Shown in pieces: positions 42,688 through 55,969 of a stretch of DNA of 64,000 nt (position 1 is its first letter; every line of letters starts with the position of its first letter). The notes beneath the pieces were generated by a model that was given only the letters and a program-made list of their open reading frames with translations, did no database searches and was not told the DNA's origin. The translations under genes were made by a program, and so were the position numbers. The DNA is from Spiroplasma sp. SV19 (GTDB taxonomy: Bacteria; Bacillota_I; Bacilli_A; Mycoplasmatales; Mycoplasmataceae): NCBI RefSeq assembly GCF_030060925.1, contig NZ_CP045455.1, forward strand, positions 1,054,001 through 1,118,000. Direction: 5' to 3'.

Positions 42688-43902
42688 ATGCATTTATATT
42701 TACAAGCGGATGTTGGAAAAGCGGTTATTGATACTTTAAAAGCATGAGGGTTTTGAAGTGCAATTATTGCGACAATGTTTGTGATTTTTTTGGGTTGATT
42801 TTTAACAAAACGGGGAACTTTTAAAAAGGACTGAGAAGCAGTTTTAATTAAAATTGTCATGGTTGTAGGGTTACCGTCTTTAGCATTTAATGGCTTTATG
42901 GCTGATACAACTGTTGAACAAGTTAAAACACAAGCAGCAATTTTATTAGTTGGATTTTTATTCTATATTATTTTGGGAATTGTTGCAAAATACTTTTACA
43001 TTAAGTATGACCAAGATGTTAGAGATACATTAGCAATGTGTACTGTTTTTGCCTCAACTACTTTCTTCGGAATTCCAGTTGTGACTGCTTTATTTGGAGC
43101 AGGGAAAGCAGCTTTGCCAGCTAATGTCTTTAATATTCCGTATCGAGTATTCTTATATTCATTAGGATTTATTGTAATGAGTAAACCAGTAACAGGGCAG
43201 TTAGCAGCTGTTGGACAGACCGTGTCAGAAACGGTTATTGATGCAAAAGTGGATCCAACTGGTTATGCACAAGTAAAAGCTGAAATGCGTGCTAAAAAAA
43301 TGGCAACAGTTAAAGCAAACTTAAAACAAATTTTTGTTAATCCAATTTTAATTGCAACAATTATTGGATTTATCTTTTGAGTAACACAGTTGATTCCAGG
43401 AATTGCAGTGGTTCCAGATCAAAATGCAATTGGTAGCGGAAAATTATTTTCACCATTATGATTAGATAATACTTTCCCACCATTATTTAAAATAACAAAA
43501 ACATTAGAAGGAGTCTGTACCCCATTAGCTTGATTAGCAATTGGAATGACATTAGCGAAAGGAAAAATCCGTGAAGCAATGCAAGACAAAAAAGTGTGGT
43601 ATGGAATGATGATGAAAGTTATTTTAGCACCAGTTGTTGGATTGGTATTAGCAGTTATCTTTGCTGTAATTGGAAAACAAACTGGAGCATGAAAATTAGA
43701 TTCAATTGGGTTAGCGGTTATTGTTATTATGTTAGCAGCACCATCAGCTTCGGTCATTGTTGCATATTCAATTGGTTATAATAAATGACCAATGTTAACA
43801 AGTAACTTAACATTAGTTTCAACTTTATTTTCAATTATTTCGTTACCATTCTGAGTAATTATTACAACAGCAATTGGGGCGACTTCATTATTTACATATT
43901 AG
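42688..43902 (+). CDS. AEC-family organic-anion transporter
   Basis: A 404-aa protein with about ten TM helices typical of the auxin efflux carrier family (malate/malonate permeases). Features: VVGLPSLAFNGFM, FASTTFFGIPVVTALFG, the central hydrophilic loop, and a C-terminal TPLAWLAIGMTLAKGK and SASVIVAYSIGY. The next gene is a 2-hydroxyacid dehydrogenase with 12 bases between, so the transporter probably carries malate, lactate or a related acid; the substrate is inferred. GAGAGGAG precedes the ATG, promoter with TATAAT at about 42605. TGA codons encode Trp throughout. Confidence 0.85.
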
Positions 43903-43914
43903 GAGGAAATAACA

Positions 43915-44919
43915 ATGAGTGCAAAAATTAAAATGGTTTGTTATGGAGTTCGTAAAACTGAACGACCACTTTTTGAACAGTTAAATGAAAAGTACGGCTA
44001 TGAATTGACTTTAATTGAAGAATATTTAACAAAAGATAATATTGTAACAGCGAAAGGTCATGATGCTGTCATGGTGCGCGCTAATTGTGATTGTTATGAA
44101 GAAAACTTATTAAAAATGCAAGAATATGGTGTTAAATATTTATTAACAAGAACAGTTGGATATAATCATATCGATTTAACAAAAGCTCATGAATTAGGTT
44201 TTAAAATGGCCTATGTTCCAGGTTATTCACCTAATGCTGTAAGTGAACTAGCGGTTGCAATGGGGAATGCGTTATTACGAAATTTATTTTATATGGCAAA
44301 TAATGAAAGTAATACTAATTTTAAAGTTGATGATTTTATGTTTACAAAAGAAATTCGTAATTCAACAATTGGAATTATTGGGACAGGACGGATTGGTTTT
44401 GAAGCAGCAAAAGCATGGCATGGCATGGGTGCAAAAGTTTTAGGTCATGATATTTATGAAAATGATGCAGCAAAAACAATTTTAACTTATACGGATTTAG
44501 ACACCTTAATTAAGGAATCTGATTTAATTTCATTGCATTGTCCATATATTAAAGATCAAAATCATCATTTAGTTAACAAAGAATTTTTAGCAAAAATGAA
44601 ACCAGGGTCAGTTTTAATTAATGCGGCACGAGGTCAATTAATGGATAGTGAAGCTGTTTATGAAGCAGTAAAATCAAATCATTTAAAAGGGGTTGGGTTA
44701 GATGTTTTAGAAAATGAAGGTGATGTTTTCTTTAAAGATTTTAAAGGTGAAAAAACACCAGATGACATTACTAATAAACTGTTAACTTTATATCCACGTG
44801 TAATTATTACACCGCATGTTGGTTCATATACTGATGAAGCGGTCAAAAACATGATTGAAACAACATATGAAAATTTAAAAGAAATTTTAACAAATGGTGA
44901 AACAAAAAATAAAATTTAA
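43915..44919 (+). CDS. D-isomer-specific 2-hydroxyacid dehydrogenase, likely D-lactate dehydrogenase
   Basis: NAD-dependent enzyme reducing a 2-keto acid to a D-2-hydroxyacid, probably pyruvate to D-lactate, which regenerates NAD in fermentation. The 334-aa protein has the Rossmann motif TIGIIGTGRIGF, the catalytic Arg in NAARGQL, Glu in LDVLENEGDV and His in IITPHVGSYT. The substrate loop TRTVGYNHID is D-LDH-like. AGGAGG 8 bases upstream. Paired with an organic acid transporter. Confidence 0.9.
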   Translation: MSAKIKMVCYGVRKTERPLFEQLNEKYGYELTLIEEYLTKDNIVTAKGHDAVMVRANCDCYEENLLKMQEYGVKYLLTRTVGYNHIDLTKAHELGFKMAYVPGYSPNAVSELAVAMGNALLRNLFYMANNESNTNFKVDDFMFTKEIRNSTIGIIGTGRIGFEAAKAWHGMGAKVLGHDIYENDAAKTILTYTDLDTLIKESDLISLHCPYIKDQNHHLVNKEFLAKMKPGSVLINAARGQLMDSEAVYEAVKSNHLKGVGLDVLENEGDVFFKDFKGEKTPDDITNKLLTLYPRVIITPHVGSYTDEAVKNMIETTYENLKEILTNGETKNKI

Positions 44920-45034
44920 TTTAAGATAACTTTGAAAATTATAAAAAATAACAATATAAATTATTTGTTTAATTGGTATTTTCCTAGTGACAGCAAATAA
45001 TTTGTTTGTTTTATAGAAATTATTTACAAATTAT

Positions 45035-45079
45035 TTGATAAAAGACATTAAAGTCTTTTTTTTTTTTTTTTAATATAAT
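45035..45079 (+). terminator. terminator with T16 tract, followed by a -10 box
   Basis: AAAGAC (45041-45046) pairs with GTCTTT (45053-45058), then 16 T (45056-45071). TATAAT follows at 45074-45079, and TTGATA lies at 45035-45040, an arrangement (TTGATA, T tract, -10) that recurs before the lipoprotein at 47604. It may therefore be a terminator that doubles as a promoter for the gene at 45191. Confidence 0.55.
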
Positions 45080-45190
45080 TATGCTTATATTTAAAAATAT
45101 ATTATAATTTTAGTTAGTACGAAGCTATAAAATTATTTCTGTTTAAAATTAATTCTGTTACTTAATTTAAAAGAAAAGGGAGATTTTTAA

Positions 45191-45550
45191 ATGCGTAAAG
45201 ATACTTTACAGCCGATGTGTAATAATTGTTGTCTTAATTTTAAGGCATTTCATAAGAACTGAAAATTAAGCAATCAAAATAATAAATTATTTATTTTTTG
45301 TGTCCAAAAAAAATTAAAAGCAACCGGTGGGAAACTTGACTTAACTGAGTTAATTCCAAATTATGCTTTTCTTTGTGGTGAAAGATGATTTGTGGTTTAT
45401 AGTGCGACAAAACTGCACCAAATGTCAAAAAATACTTATCAGAATTTTAATTTTAATAACCATACTTTATTTATTGGAATTTATTGATACCGAATTTTTA
45501 CGAATGGAATTATTAAAAGTCGTTGATATAATATGCTGTGTTATTTGTAA
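45191..45550 (+). CDS. small Cys-containing protein, unknown
   Basis: A 119-aa frame that appears only when TGA is read as Trp. It starts MRKDTLQPMCNNCCLNFKAFHKN and includes KLDLTELIPNYAFLCGERWF; the C-x-x-C-C and later Cys may bind a metal. GGGAGA precedes the ATG at 45191. No family recognised. Confidence is moderate because codon use is unremarkable and the C-terminal third is rich in Asn, Phe and Tyr; it may be a remnant. Confidence 0.55.
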
Positions 45551-45689
45551 AAAGACAAGATATTTTTTATTTTAATGGAAAAAATTAATCGTTTTATTGT
45601 GAAAACTGTGTTTAAATTGCAACAATTTTCCAATTTTCAGTATATAATAAAAATAGTTTTAGTAGAAAGAGAAGTGAGGAATTTTTATT

Positions 45690-47423
45690 ATGTCAAAAAA
45701 ACTGCACGGGATAGGTGCTAGTAATGGAATTGCAATTGCAAAAGTTTTTAAATTAGAAGAACCAAAATATGAGGTTTTAAATAATACGGTTTCTGATTCA
45801 GCTAGTGAAATTAAAATTTTAGAAGCAGCGATGAAGAAAGCAAATACTGATATTGAAAAATTACAAAAAATTGCGTTAGAGAAATTAGGGGCCGAAAAAG
45901 CGGCGATTTTTGAAGCTCATAGTCAGATTTTGCATGATCCAGCAATGATTGATGAAGCAAAAAACATGATTAATAATGACAAAAATAATGCAGCGTATGC
46001 AATTCATACGGTTGCCCAGAAATTTATTGCAATGTTTGCTGGAATGGATGATCCATACTTTAAGGAAAGAGCAGCCGATATTAAAGATGTAACTGACCGG
46101 TTAATTAAATATATTTTAAATGTGCCAGTATTAGATTTAGCAACAATTAATGAGGAAGTCATTATTGTAGCAGAAGATTTAACACCATCACAAACAGCTC
46201 AATTAGATCCTAAGTTTGCAAAAGGATTTAGTTGTGATATGGGAGGAAGAACTAGCCATGCTGCTATTATGGCCCGTAGTTTAGAAATTCCGGCTGTGTT
46301 AGGACTAAAAGATGTCACAAAACAAGCAAAACATAATGAAGCAATAATGATTAATGGTACAACTGGCGAAGTTATTTTAACTCCATCAGCTGATGAAGTT
46401 AAAACTTGAACGGCAGAAAGAACAAAGTTTTTTGAATTGCAACAAGAATTATTAGCTTTTAAAGATAAACCGACAATATCAAAAGACGGTTATCAAAAAT
46501 TTGTGTTAGAAGGTAATATTGGGGCACCCAAAGATGTACAAGGTGTCTTGGATAACGGCGGACAAGGAATTGGACTTTTTAGAAGTGAATTTTTATATAT
46601 GGATAATGATCATTTTCCAACCGAAGATGAACAATATGAAGCATATAAAGGTGTGTTAGAAGGAATGGAAAAACGCCCAGTTATTATTCGGACATTAGAC
46701 ATTGGGGGCGATAAAAAATTGTCGTATTTTAAATTTCCAGAAGAAATGAACCCATTTCTAGGTTATCGTGCGATTCGTTTATGTTTGGATAAAACTGATG
46801 TGTTTCGAACACAATTACGAGCTTTATTACGGGCAAGTGTGCATGGAAAACTTGGTATTATGTTTCCAATGATTGCTACTGTTGATGAATTTAAAACAGC
46901 AAAGGAAATTACATTAGAAGAAAAAGCAAATCTAATTAAAGCAGGACATCAAGTTGCAGATAATATTGAAATTGGAATGATGATGGAAATTCCATCAGCG
47001 GCTGTTTTAGCTGACCAATTTGCCAAACATGCTGATTTCTTTTCAATTGGAACTAATGATTTAATTCAATATACAATGGCCGCTGACCGAATGAGTCAAT
47101 TTGTAGCTTATTTATATCAGCCGTATAATCCTTCAGTTTTACGTTTGATTAAAACAATCATTGATGGAGCCCATAAAGAAGGCAAATGAGTTGGAATGTG
47201 TGGGGAAATGGCGGGTGAAGAACAAGCAATTCCGCTTTTAATGGGAATGAAATTAGATTATTTTTCAATGTCAGCCACAAGTATTTTAAATGCGCGACGA
47301 ATTATTAGTAAGTTAGAAGTGCCAGCGATGGAACAATTAGTAGTAAAAGCGTTAACATGTCAAACAGCTGATGAAGTATTAGCTTTAGTGGAAAAAACAA
47401 CAAAAAATGCTTTAAATGTTTAA
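45690..47423 (+). CDS. ptsI: PTS enzyme I (phosphoenolpyruvate-protein phosphotransferase)
   Basis: First enzyme of the PTS: takes phosphate from PEP and gives it to HPr. The 577-aa protein has the N-terminal [14 protein letters not shown], the phospho-His domain [13 protein letters not shown] (His about 190), [12 protein letters not shown], and the C-terminal catalytic [16 protein letters not shown] and MCGEMAGE. A single-gene unit with its own terminator (47426-47452). It should supply all PTS components here, including crr at 49969 and the IIA/IIBC at 32851-37870. TGA codons at two Trp positions. Confidence 0.98.
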
Positions 47424-47425
47424 TA

Positions 47426-47452
47426 AAATAACACTAAATAGTGTTATTTTTT
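47426..47452 (+). terminator. terminator of ptsI
   Basis: AAAATAACACTA and AGTGTTATTTT form the stem, then T run. Confidence 0.85.
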
Positions 47453-47521
47453 TGTTATTTTTAAATTGACGTACTATTTCTGCAAATTATTTGCAAATAA
47501 CTATTTTAAAATACAAAAAAT

Positions 47522-47567
47522 TTGATAAAAGCACATTTTTTTTTTTTTTTTTTTTATTAAATACAAT
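47522..47567 (+). promoter_or_regulatory. T20 tract in the promoter of the 47604 lipoprotein
   Basis: TTGATA (47522-47527), a run of 20 T (47536-47555) and TACAAT (47562-47567). The tract is 48 bases from the start codon, versus 46 for the T18 at 39541-39558 before its paralogue. Which hexamers are used is uncertain because the TTGATA-TACAAT gap is 34; the -35 probably lies inside the T tract. Confidence 0.5.
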
Positions 47568-47603
47568 TAAAGTGTAAGTATTTTTTGGAAAAGGGGTAAA
47601 AAA

Positions 47604-49172
47604 ATGAAAAAATTATTGACAATTTTAACGACGGTTAGTTTATTAACACCAACGGTTAATACAATTGTGAGTTGTAGCAAGGAACCAAAGTATATTCCTG
47701 ATGATGATTCAAACCAAACCATAAATGATGTTGAAACGATAAATAAAATTAAGGAACGTGTTAAGAAACACTTTCAAGCATGATGGAATGCAAAATCAAC
47801 GATTGATATTACTGCTTATTCTGACCAAGTTGCAAAATTTGAAGAATTAGTTACTAGTTTAAAAACTAATGATGGTCAAGTTTTAGTTGGCACAGCAATT
47901 AGTCAGTACCGTTTTCTTGATCAATTAGTAACTGCATTTAGAGTTGAGTTTAATAACTTAAATCGTGAAATTGCCAATGAATATTCTAACTTTTATCTTA
48001 ATACGACTCCGTTAGCATTGGAAGCAAATGATATTGTTTTTACTCTACACCATATTAATTTTGACAATTTAGCAAAATTAATTACCGTTAATAACAATAG
48101 TATTATGGGAATTACAATTAATTTTGATATTAAATATCAAGTTAAATTTAAAGATTTTGAGCAAGATGATAAAATAAACTGATTGGTTGTTATTTGTAAT
48201 GATTTAGAAGCATTAAGTGGAATTCAAAAGAATCTTGAAAATTATTTTCTAATTTTTGTTGATGACCTTTTTGAAAAACAAAAGTATGAAATTATTGATA
48301 ATTTAAATCGTGATTTTGACACTGTGAATAAAAATAATACTATTTGACCAATTATTACTCAAGAATTAACAAAAAGAGGAGTTTTATTTAAGACTTCTCC
48401 TGACTGAAGTTATTTGTCATCCACATTTGGGCTTGTAAGAACTGTAGGCAAATCAGATTCCGTTTTATCATGAGCTGGTGAAGGTTATGATTCACAAAAA
48501 TTAACTGTTGAAAATTTTTTAAAATTTTATAAACGAAAATATTTTACAGCAACGCTTCAAGATGATTATTATGTTAAAGCAAATTTTGCCTCTTTTTATC
48601 CAGGTAGTTTCACGATTGAAAACTTACCGTTTAATAATAAAAATAGTTGGAAAAAGTTAAAAACACCAATTAAAGTGTTAATGCCCAAAGATTTTATTGA
48701 CGAAAGACTAAATCAATTTGCCGAAACAACAATGGAATTATGACAGTATTATCAAATTGAAACATATAATGATAAATTTGTTTTTAAAATGACTCAAAAT
48801 GATTTTGATAGTTTAGCAGAAAAGGCAAATGATTTTCAGGGCCCAGACAATAATTCATTTGCAAGTTTATTACCGTTTTTTAGAACTGTTTTTAAAATAT
48901 TTAATGACAAATTAGATCCGAAAATTAAATCTGATACAAGAGTTGTAAATAATTCTGCGGCTGTGGTCAATATTAATTTAGCAAAAAGTTCAAAGGCGCT
49001 GATTTTTCAATTACTTCGAAAAAAACATAAAGATAATTATTATAATTGGTTAGATGTTAACTTTAGTTATAATAGTTTTGCTTATAGTTTTTTCTTTAAA
49101 CCAAATGCGAATGAAACAAATACCGATAAGGGTGATGAATTTTTACAAACAATTGAATTTAAAGTTGTTTAA
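47604..49172 (+). CDS. surface lipoprotein, paralogue of the 39605 gene
   Basis: A 522-aa lipoprotein: MKKLLTILTTVSLLTPTVNT and lipobox IVSCS (Cys 24). It shares NREIANEYSNFYL, INFDIKYQVKFK and KLTVENFLKFYKRKY with the 39605 gene, so the two are paralogues about 8 kb apart. AAAGGGG ribosome site. Mature part is hydrophilic with no enzymatic motif. TGA codons at several Trp sites. The T20 tract upstream suggests phase-variable expression. Confidence 0.88.
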
Positions 49173-49204
49173 TTTATAATCATAGAGAAGATAATATTTT
49201 TAAT

Positions 49205-49233
49205 AAAAAATACATAATTTTATGTATTTTTTT
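49205..49233 (+). terminator. terminator of the 47604 lipoprotein
   Basis: AAAAAATACATA pairs with TATGTATTTTTT, T run follows. Confidence 0.8.
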
Positions 49234-49596
49234 AATTATGTATGTAATTTCTATGTTGTAGCATTGATTTTTTCTATTTTCAAGCATTTGAACAATAGGT
49301 TAAATAATATCTTGAATATTAAAACTAATTGAATTCAAAGATAATTTAAACATAGTTGTTTGGTTTTAATGTTACATTTAAAATTATGTTTAATAGTGGA
49401 ATGACACTCACTAGCGTTAATAGTTTTCTTCGAATGTCTAGATAATTTAGTGTATAATTATTTATGTTATTTAAGTAATTATTATATAAGTACTTTTAAC
49501 GGGTAAACTTTATGTCCTGTTGTCAGTATTTATGGGGTAAAGGATAAAGAGGTGGTCTAATGGTTTATCTCTTTATTTGTTGAATAGGTGATTTTA
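49234..49596. other. intergenic region with a long leader for the small membrane protein
   Basis: About 360 bases without a convincing gene. A TATAAT at 49453-49458 would start a leader of about 130 bases. The leader has complementary segments (ACTTTATGTCC near 49508 and GGATAAAG near 49543, allowing two bulged bases) and a GGTAAA repeat, so a structured leader RNA is possible, but no known riboswitch was recognised. The first 200 bases show nothing. Confidence 0.35.
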
Positions 49597-49884
49597 ATGT
49601 TTTATTTAAATGCGCAAGTAAGTAATATCCCCATCCCAGTTTTAATTGTTTTGACTGTGTTGTTTACGTTGTTGTCAATAGCAAGTGGTGGTTGGTGATG
49701 ATGACAGTGGCGGAAAATTCGCCGCAATCGGCATGATGATGGTTTTGCAACAAAGCAAAAATTAACAGTACGGGCGGCTTTTCAAAAAAATAAATATTTA
49801 ATGCTTTTTTTATGTTGTTTGTTTTGTTTAATTGGTTTAATCTTAGTTTTAGTTAATCAATTGCTTGATTTTCCCCTGTTTTAA
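49597..49884 (+). CDS. small two-helix membrane protein, unknown
   Basis: A 95-aa protein visible only with TGA as Trp: MFYLNAQVSNIPIPVLIVLTV, a TM helix, a Trp cluster (four Trp in a row, three from consecutive TGA), a basic loop KIRRNRHDDG, and a second TM helix (LMLFLCCLFCLIGLILVLV). AGGTGA lies before the ATG at 49597. It sits between a long leader and crr. No family recognised. Confidence 0.7.
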
Positions 49885-49968
49885 AAATAGACAGTAAATT
49901 TAATTAATTTATAGTATACTAATTATATATAGCAGCGTTGTCTGATTAAAGAATAAGGAGAAGAAATC

Positions 49969-50451
49969 ATGGGATTATTTAGTAAAAAATCAAAAGAACT
50001 TGAAATTATTGCCCCAGTGGATGGTGAAATTATTGCTTTAGATAAAGTTGAAGATGAAGTATTTTCACAGAAAATGTTAGGTGATGGCTTAGCAATTAAA
50101 CCAAGTGCAGGAAATTTTGTGGCACCAGTTGCCGGGAAATTAATTACTGTTTTTCCAACAGGACATGCCTATGGAATTAAAAGTAATAATGGTGTTGAAA
50201 TGCTATTGCACATTGGAATGGATACTGTTTCATTAGATGGCAAAGGTTTTGATATTAAAGTGAAACAAGATGATAATGTAAAACAAGGAGACTTGTTGTG
50301 CGAAGTTGATTTGGCTGTTTTAAAAGCAGAAAAAGTACCAAGTTTAGATACACCAATTGTTTTTACCCCAGAAACAATGAGCGGTAAAACAATTACCATT
50401 GTTAAAGAAGGAAAAGTAAAACAAGGGGAAGTTATTGCTATTATTAAATAG
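49969..50451 (+). CDS. crr: PTS glucose-family IIA component
   Basis: A 160-aa IIAGlc: APVDGEIIALD, KPSAGNFVAPVAGKLI, and the phospho-acceptor His in NNGVEMLLHIGMDTV (His about 81), with the partner His in FPTGHAYGI. It would transfer phosphate from HPr to a sugar-specific IIB/IIC and, in Firmicutes, can regulate carbon use. AAGGAGAAG ribosome site. Single gene with a terminator at 50462-50500. Confidence 0.95.
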   Translation: MGLFSKKSKELEIIAPVDGEIIALDKVEDEVFSQKMLGDGLAIKPSAGNFVAPVAGKLITVFPTGHAYGIKSNNGVEMLLHIGMDTVSLDGKGFDIKVKQDDNVKQGDLLCEVDLAVLKAEKVPSLDTPIVFTPETMSGKTITIVKEGKVKQGEVIAIIK

Positions 50452-50461
50452 AAAATAAGTG

Positions 50462-50500
50462 AAAATAAGTGATTTTTATGATAGAATCACTTTTATTTTT
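50462..50500 (+). terminator. terminator of crr
   Basis: AAAATAAGTGATT and AATCACTTTTATTTT form a stem with T-rich end. Confidence 0.75.
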
Positions 50501-50560
50501 TAAGATAACTAACATTTTGCAGTGTTTTTGTTATAATTGTTAACAAGGGGAGACAATGAA

Positions 50561-54200
<3,640 letters not shown>

Positions 54201-54201
54201 T

Positions 54202-54495
54202 ATGGCAAGAATTACAAAAGAAGACTTACGCTTATTAGCAAATGACATTATGCTAGATTTAAAAGATGAAGAATTAACGAAACTAAGTAAAGAGTTTGAT
54301 GTTATTTTACAACAAATGGATTTGGTACAAAAAATTGATACAACTAATGTTCATTCAATGCATTTTCCGTTTGAATTAACTGTTGATTATTTACGAGAAG
54401 ATGATGAAATTGTTGTTTCTTCACAAACAGAAATTTTAGCAGCGGCGCCAGAGACAATGAATGATTATATTTTAATTAATAAGGTGGTTACATAA
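54202..54495 (+). CDS. gatC: aspartyl/glutamyl-tRNA amidotransferase subunit C
   Basis: Small stabilising subunit of the GatCAB complex that converts Glu-tRNA(Gln) (and Asp-tRNA(Asn)) to the amide. The 97-aa protein starts MARITKEDLRLLANDI and contains the typical MHFPFELTVDYLREDDE segment. It begins one base after ligA with AAGGAGGA inside ligA. Followed immediately by gatA. Confidence 0.95.
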   Translation: MARITKEDLRLLANDIMLDLKDEELTKLSKEFDVILQQMDLVQKIDTTNVHSMHFPFELTVDYLREDDEIVVSSQTEILAAAPETMNDYILINKVVT

Positions 54496-54496
54496 T

Positions 54497-55969
54497 ATGT
54501 CATATTATTCAATTAAAGAATTACATCAACTTTTGATTGCAAAAAAAATTACGCCATCCCAAATTGTTAAAGAAGCTCTTGCTAATTTAGTTAAGCACCA
54601 AGTTTTAAATGCAACAGTAACTGAGTTAACAACTGAGGCAGCGGCGCTAGCTTTAGAATTAGATCACTTGCCAGTACCAACAGATAATTATTTGTTCGCC
54701 TTACCATATTTTGCAAAAGATAATTTTGCAACAAAAGGGATTTTAACAACAGCAAGTTCAAAGATTTTAGAAAACTTTGTCCCAACTTATGAATCAACAG
54801 TAACTAATATTTTAAAACAAAATAATAGTATCCTTTTGGGGAAAAGCGCATTAGATGAACTCGGAATGGGTGGTCATGGATTATATGCGTTAACTGGTGA
54901 TGTGTTAAATCCGTGAGATTTAACACGAATTACGGGGGGGTCATCATCAGGGTCAGCAGCATTAGTTGCTGCTGGGGTGGTACCTTTTGCGTTAGGAACA
55001 GATACTGGTGATTCTGTTCGGAAACCAGCCGGCTATTGTGGGATTGTCGGATTTAAACCAACATATGGTTTAATTTCCCGTTATGGTGTCTTTCCTTATG
55101 CGCCGTCATTAGATACAGTTGGTTATTTTACCCGAACTGTGGAAGATAGTGCAATTGTTTTTGATTATTTAGCCCAAGAAGATCATCAAGATGCTACTTC
55201 GCTAAAAAGTAAAGAACAAAACTATTTTAAAAATTTATCAGGAGCAGTTAAACACCAAAAATTTGCTTATTTAAAAAATGCGCACTTATTATTACCAGAG
55301 GAAATTAAAACACATTTTGATAATTTATATGCCCAATTAACAGCACAGGGAATTACGATTGATGCAATTGATTTTCCAGAAGACTTGTTAAAAGCATTAT
55401 TACCGGTTTATATGGTCATTTCTTTTGCTGAAGCAGTAAGTAGTCACTCAATGTTAGATGGAATCAATTTTGGAACACGAGTTGATGGCGATAGTTATCA
55501 AGCAGTGATGATGAATTCTCGAACAGAAGGATTTGGACATGTTGTTAAACGCCGTTATGTAATTGGTTCATATGCCTTATCAAAAGAAAACCAAACCTTA
55601 TTGTTTTTAAAAGCAAAACGAGTTCGTCGATTAATTGTTGACGCTTTAACAGCGGTTTTTAAGGAATATGATATTTTATTATTACCAGCAGCATCAAGTA
55701 TTGCGCCGAAGATTAGTGCTATTAAGGATCAAATTTTAACCGAAGCGGAATTGGAAAATTACGTTGATGATTTATTGGTGTTAGGTAATTTAATGGGGAA
55801 TCCGTCCTTAACATTGCCACTTGCTTTTGTTGATAATATGCCAATTGGAATTAACGTTAACGCAGCTCCGTTTGCTGATCAAAAGGTCTTTAATGCAAGT
55901 TTATTACTAGAAGAAATAATTGGAATTAAAAACAGCGTTGCTCCAGAAGGAGGAAAAAATAATGGTTAA
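54497..55969 (+). CDS. gatA: aspartyl/glutamyl-tRNA amidotransferase subunit A
   Basis: Amidase subunit that releases ammonia from glutamine for transamidation. The 490-aa protein has the amidase signature with catalytic Lys in PYFAKDNF and Ser residues in GGSSSGSAALVAAG and TDTGDSVRKPAGYCG. Two TGA codons are Trp sites (including 54914-54916). Starts one base after gatC. Its end overlaps gatB by 8 bases. Confidence 0.97.
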
